This document shows positions 59,966-64,000 of a stretch of 64,000 nt of DNA, piece by piece. Under the pieces are notes generated by a model that saw only the letters and a program-made list of their open reading frames with translations, did no database searches and was not told the origin of the DNA. The translations under genes were made by a program, and so were the position numbers. Position 1 is the first letter of the stretch. Every line of letters starts with the position of its first letter. This DNA is from Muribaculaceae bacterium (GTDB taxonomy: Bacteria > Bacteroidota > Bacteroidia > Bacteroidales > Muribaculaceae): NCBI GenBank assembly GCA_022509145.1, contig JAFLTX010000001.1, forward strand, positions 1-64,000, given 5' to 3'.

Positions 59966-61999
59966 TTACCAGATGATCACGCGTTCTTCTTCGGTGCGGA
60001 ACATGGGATCGCTTTCTTGGATGCCGAACGCTTCAAAGAAAGGAGCGATGTTGCGCAAAGCAACGTTGACGCGGTTCTCGCCGATTGAATGAACGTCGCT
60101 CACTGTCCTCACCTTGATCTCTTCGGGGCGGATGTTCTGAGCCCAGAGGTTGGCGAAGTTCATATAGAACACCTGAGCCGGTGTGAACCCGTCGATGAGT
60201 GCTTCTTCAGAATTGATGTCAACGCCTTTCTTCTTCTGCGAGTCGAGGAAAGCGGTGTAGGCTATTCTGAGACCGCCCTGGTCGGCGATGTTTTCACCGA
60301 GAGTGTATGCGCCGTTGGCGTGGAGGCCGGGGAGCACTTCAACTGCGCTGTATTGGTCCACCAGACCTTGCGTGAGCTCCTTGAAGGCTGCTGCGTCTTC
60401 TGCGCTCCACCAGTTTTCCATATTTCCCTGAGGATCGAAGAGAGAGCCCTGGTCGTCGAAGCCGTGGGTGAGTTCGTGACCGATTACCACGCCGATGCCG
60501 CCGTAGTTTTCAGCATCGCTCGATTCGGGATCGAAGAAGGGAGCCTGCAGGATTCCGGCCGGGAATACGATCTCGTTGTTCAGAGGATTGTAGTAGGCGT
60601 TGATGGTCTGCGGAGTCATGCCCCATTCGGTACGGTCAACGGGTTTCCCCCATTTCTTGAGATATTCGTCGGAGTGCCACATGCGGGCGTTGTGAATGTT
60701 TGCCCAGTATGAAAGCTCGGGATCCACCTCCATGGTGGTGTAGTCTTTCCATTTGTCGGGATAACCGATCTTGACAGTGATGGAGTTGAGCTTCTTCATG
60801 GCCTGAACCTTGGTGTCGTCGCTCATCCAGGGAAGATGGATGATGTGTTTGCCGAGCGCGTTGCGGAGATTTTCCACGAGGTTTTCCATATAAACTTTGG
60901 AGCTTTCGGGGAAATATTCATTTACATAGAGCTCGCCGATAGCCTCGCCCATGAGGCCTTCAACCACACCCTGCACGCGTTTCCAACGCGGTTGCTGCAT
61001 CTGCACGCCGCTTCTCACCTTGTTGAATTCAAAGTTTGCGTCGGCGAAGGCGTCGGAGAGGAAGGGTGAAGCACCCTGCACGTATTGCCAGAGATAATAG
61101 TCCTTCTTCTCGCGGTCGGAGAGGGAAGCCAGCAGGTTGTCGCCCTGCTTCACGGTGTTCGGTTCAGTCACGTAGAGCTGGGCCGGAGGTTCGATCCCCA
61201 TTGTGGTCTTGATAAACTCGGCGATGGCGATGTTGGGATAGAGAGCCTGAGCCTCCTCGAGGGTCATCAGATTGTCGATGGCCTTGAGGTCGCGGCTTTT
61301 CTCGCGTGTCCAGGTAGAGTCGGCGATAAGGGTCTCGATCTTAAGGACGTTTTTGGCGATGCGTTTGGCGTCTTTCTTGGAATAGCCTGCGTTCTGCATC
61401 TGAGTTTCGATGAGTTTCACGTAAGCATCGCGCACCTTCTTGTTGTCCTTATCCTTGAGCAGATAATAGTCGCGGTCGCCGAGGCTCAGAGGAGCGCCGC
61501 CGATATACATTGCATACTCCGAGCTGTTGTGGAGGTCTTCCTGCGGCATGGCGCTGATGAAGGGAGAGGCGAAATATTTATGCACCCAGAAGAAGAGGTC
61601 CTTCATGTCGGCCGGGGCAGTGTTTTCGATTTTGGCGAGGTCAGCCTTGATGGGGGAGGCGCCGAGTTGGTTTCTCCTTACGCTGTCCATACCGCTTTCG
61701 TAAATCGCGGCAATCTTATATCCGATGGTGCCCGGCTGGGGGTTGGTCTCGCCGATACCCGTAACGATGCGTTTCACTCTCTCGTCGGTAGAGTCGGTCA
61801 GGATGTTGAATTGGCCATAGCGGGCATACTCGGGAGTAAGCGGGTTGGCTTCCATCCATTTCTGGTTCACGTGTTTGTAGAAATCAACACCGGCGGGATA
61901 TTCGGGTGAAATACCCTCCTTGTTGAGGCTCTTCAGGTGTTCCGCGCCGGCGTAGAGTCCGGTGGTGAAGAGCAGGGTCAATAGAAGTAATTTCTTCAT
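59966..61999 (-). CDS. M13-family zinc metallopeptidase (neprilysin/PepO-like)
   Basis: ORF 677 aa; 'VIGHELTHGFDDQGSLFDPQGN', 'LGENIADQGGLRIAYTAF', 'NPLNNEIVFPAGIL'. Confidence 0.95.
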   Translation of the reverse strand: MKKLLLLTLLFTTGLYAGAEHLKSLNKEGISPEYPAGVDFYKHVNQKWMEANPLTPEYARYGQFNILTDSTDERVKRIVTGIGETNPQPGTIGYKIAAIYESGMDSVRRNQLGASPIKADLAKIENTAPADMKDLFFWVHKYFASPFISAMPQEDLHNSSEYAMYIGGAPLSLGDRDYYLLKDKDNKKVRDAYVKLIETQMQNAGYSKKDAKRIAKNVLKIETLIADSTWTREKSRDLKAIDNLMTLEEAQALYPNIAIAEFIKTTMGIEPPAQLYVTEPNTVKQGDNLLASLSDREKKDYYLWQYVQGASPFLSDAFADANFEFNKVRSGVQMQQPRWKRVQGVVEGLMGEAIGELYVNEYFPESSKVYMENLVENLRNALGKHIIHLPWMSDDTKVQAMKKLNSITVKIGYPDKWKDYTTMEVDPELSYWANIHNARMWHSDEYLKKWGKPVDRTEWGMTPQTINAYYNPLNNEIVFPAGILQAPFFDPESSDAENYGGIGVVIGHELTHGFDDQGSLFDPQGNMENWWSAEDAAAFKELTQGLVDQYSAVEVLPGLHANGAYTLGENIADQGGLRIAYTAFLDSQKKKGVDINSEEALIDGFTPAQVFYMNFANLWAQNIRPEEIKVRTVSDVHSIGENRVNVALRNIAPFFEAFGIQESDPMFRTEEERVIIW

Positions 62000-62069
62000 G
62001 ATATTATATTTAGTTTGTTTGTTCTGATTTATTTCTAATTGATTGTAAATATAATTTCTATCTGAGTGA

Positions 62070-63410
62070 TCAATCGGCTGTCATTTCAGCGTAAAGTTCA
62101 TACTCTCCTGCACCGGTCACCACGGCTTCCACCATCTCGCCCGGCCGGGCGTTGCAATTGTGGATGATTACCTCCTGGTCAACTTCCGGAGAGTCGAATT
62201 CGGAGCGCCCGATGGCTGTGTCGCCGTCGTTCTCTTCAATCAATACGGTTATCTTCTTCCCTATCTGGGCAAGATTGTGTGCTTCGGCGATATCCCTCTG
62301 GATGCTCATGATCTCATCGAGGCGCGACTGCTTCACGTCTTCCGGGATATCGTCTTGAAGGTTGTCGGCGGCCAGAGTGCCCTCTTCTTCAGAGTAAGCG
62401 AAACCTCCAAGGCGCTCGAACTTCTGCGAACGTACAAACTCCTTGAGTTCTTCGAAGTCTGCCTCCGTTTCGCCCGGGAACCCGGTCATGACTGTCGTGC
62501 GCAGATGGATGCCGGGCACTTCCCTGCGTATGGCGGCAAGCAGCTCGAGTGTTTCCTCACGGGTGATCTTGCGGTTCATAGCGCGCAACACCGGTGTGGA
62601 GATATGCTGAAGAGCTATATCTATGTAGTTGCAGACGTTGGAGTGCTTTCTGATCACAGGGAGCAGGTCCATCGGGAAATCGGCAGGGTAGAGGTAATGG
62701 AGACGAATCCATCTCACTCCCGGGATTGATGCCAGAGAATCCACCAGCTGTGCCAGTCTTTGCTCGCCGTAGAGGTCGATACCGTAAGACGAAAGGTCTT
62801 GGGCGATGATGTTGAACTCTTTTACGCCTTGGGCAACCAGGCCTTCCACCTCCGCCACAATCTCTTCTATGGGGCGGCTTGTGTGGCGCCCCGTGATCAG
62901 AGGAATGGCACAGAAAGCGCAGAAACGGTTGCATCCCTCCGACACTTTTATGTATGCACTCCAGGGAGGAGTGGTGAGTTTCCGAGTGCTTTTCTCCGGA
63001 TTTCTCGATTCGCGTTTCGAGTCGGGTGTTTGCTCGGTTTCCTGCGTTAGGTCAGGAAGGGTCTCGATGAAGTTTTTCCAATCGAACTTCCCATACCAGA
63101 GGTCCACCTCCTGAAGCTCGTTTTTGAGCTCTTCAAGATATCGCTCCGAGAGGCAACCCATCACCACCACCTTCCCGATGTTTTTTCTCTCCTTCTCGGC
63201 AATGAGCTGGAGAATCATATTGATGGACTCTTCCTTGGCGTCGGCGATGAAACCGCAGGTGTTGACCACGGCATATTCACCTTTTACCTCCGAGGGATTG
63301 TGCACCACGTCATACCCCTTTCTCTCGAGGCGCGAGAGCAGCGACTCGGAGTCAACGAGATTTTTGGAACATCCCATTGTAATGACGTTGACGATGGGGC
63401 GCGCTTTCAA
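62070..63410 (-). CDS. rimO: Ribosomal protein S12 methylthiotransferase RimO
   Basis: ORF 446 aa; 'NVITMGCSKNLVDSESL', radical-SAM 'SEGCNRFCAFCAIPLITGRHTSRPIEEI', C-terminal TRAM-like. Confidence 0.95.
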   Translation of the reverse strand: MKARPIVNVITMGCSKNLVDSESLLSRLERKGYDVVHNPSEVKGEYAVVNTCGFIADAKEESINMILQLIAEKERKNIGKVVVMGCLSERYLEELKNELQEVDLWYGKFDWKNFIETLPDLTQETEQTPDSKRESRNPEKSTRKLTTPPWSAYIKVSEGCNRFCAFCAIPLITGRHTSRPIEEIVAEVEGLVAQGVKEFNIIAQDLSSYGIDLYGEQRLAQLVDSLASIPGVRWIRLHYLYPADFPMDLLPVIRKHSNVCNYIDIALQHISTPVLRAMNRKITREETLELLAAIRREVPGIHLRTTVMTGFPGETEADFEELKEFVRSQKFERLGGFAYSEEEGTLAADNLQDDIPEDVKQSRLDEIMSIQRDIAEAHNLAQIGKKITVLIEENDGDTAIGRSEFDSPEVDQEVIIHNCNARPGEMVEAVVTGAGEYELYAEMTAD

Positions 63411-63416
63411 GGAAGA

Positions 63417-64000
63417 TTAAATTTTAAAGAGACTTTTTACGAATTCTTCGGGATTGAACACCTGCAGGTCGTCGATACCTTCTCCGATGCCGATATACTT
63501 CACCGGAATCTTGAACTGGTCGCTGATTCCGATTACCACGCCGCCTTTCGCCGTGCCGTCGAGCTTGGTGATCGCCAGGGTGTTGACATCGGTGGCTGCC
63601 ACGAATTGTTTTGCTTGTTCGTAGGCATTCTGCCCGGTGGAGCCGTCAAGAACGAGAAGCACTTCCTGAGGAGCGTCGGGGAGAACTTTCTGCATCACCC
63701 GTTTGATTTTGGTGAGCTCGTTCATGAGGTTGATTTTGTTGTGAAGACGGCCTGCGGTGTCGATGATGACCACATCGGCGTTCTGGGCCTTGGCGCTGCT
63801 TACCGTGTCGTAAGCCACTGCCGCGGGATCGCTTCCGGCATTCTGCTTGATCACCTGCACTCCTACACGCTCGCCCCACTTCTCGAGCTGGGGAATAGAG
63901 GCGGCGCGGAAGGTGTCGGCAGCGCCGAGAATCACCTTGTTGCCGGCTTTGGCAAACTGGTAGGCGAGCTTCCCGATGGTTGTGGTTTTACCCACACCGT
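63417..64000 (-). CDS. ftsY: Signal recognition particle receptor FtsY, 5' end cut by window edge
   Basis: Partial ORF; 'GKTTTIGKLAYQFAKAGNKVILGAADTFRAASIPQLEKW', 'IDTAGRLHNKINLMNEL', 'TKLDGTAKGGVVIGI'. Confidence 0.95.
   Translation of the reverse strand, partial: GVGKTTTIGKLAYQFAKAGNKVILGAADTFRAASIPQLEKWGERVGVQVIKQNAGSDPAAVAYDTVSSAKAQNADVVIIDTAGRLHNKINLMNELTKIKRVMQKVLPDAPQEVLLVLDGSTGQNAYEQAKQFVAATDVNTLAITKLDGTAKGGVVIGISDQFKIPVKYIGIGEGIDDLQVFNPEEFVKSLFKI

Overview
This 64 kb window is a mostly core chromosome segment from a Bacteroidota bacterium, probably order Bacteroidales (inferred from TAnnTTTG-type promoters, DUF4270/DUF4924/DUF6029-type proteins, T9SS-type C-terminal domains and TonB-type receptors; no database search was run). 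I call about 48 protein genes, a partial tRNA-Gly(GCC) at the left edge and a partial ftsY at the right edge. There is no CRISPR array, rRNA operon, transposon or prophage that I can support. Most genes are housekeeping (prfC, lon, tsaD, prs, rimO, rlmD, corA, tamB, ABC-F, rubrerythrin, M13/M48 peptidases). The strongest unexplained signal is upstream of a Fic-family gene with a C-terminal winged-helix: a duplicated composite operator built from GTACCACC/GGTGGTAC boxes (two units 62 bp apart). The proximal unit is interlocked with a perfect TTTG-N20-TATATTTG promoter, which suggests an autoregulated Fic switch. Other notable items are: an aminotransferase/indolepyruvate oxidoreductase/CoA-transferase operon consistent with aromatic amino-acid conversion to aryl-acetates; a G12 tract and a TGCGTCA inverted repeat between a Crp/Fnr regulator and an outer-membrane barrel gene; a GT5-only glycogen synthase-like half protein; a small membrane ORF overlapping an HPPK-like gene; and a perfect 34-bp palindrome between convergent genes.
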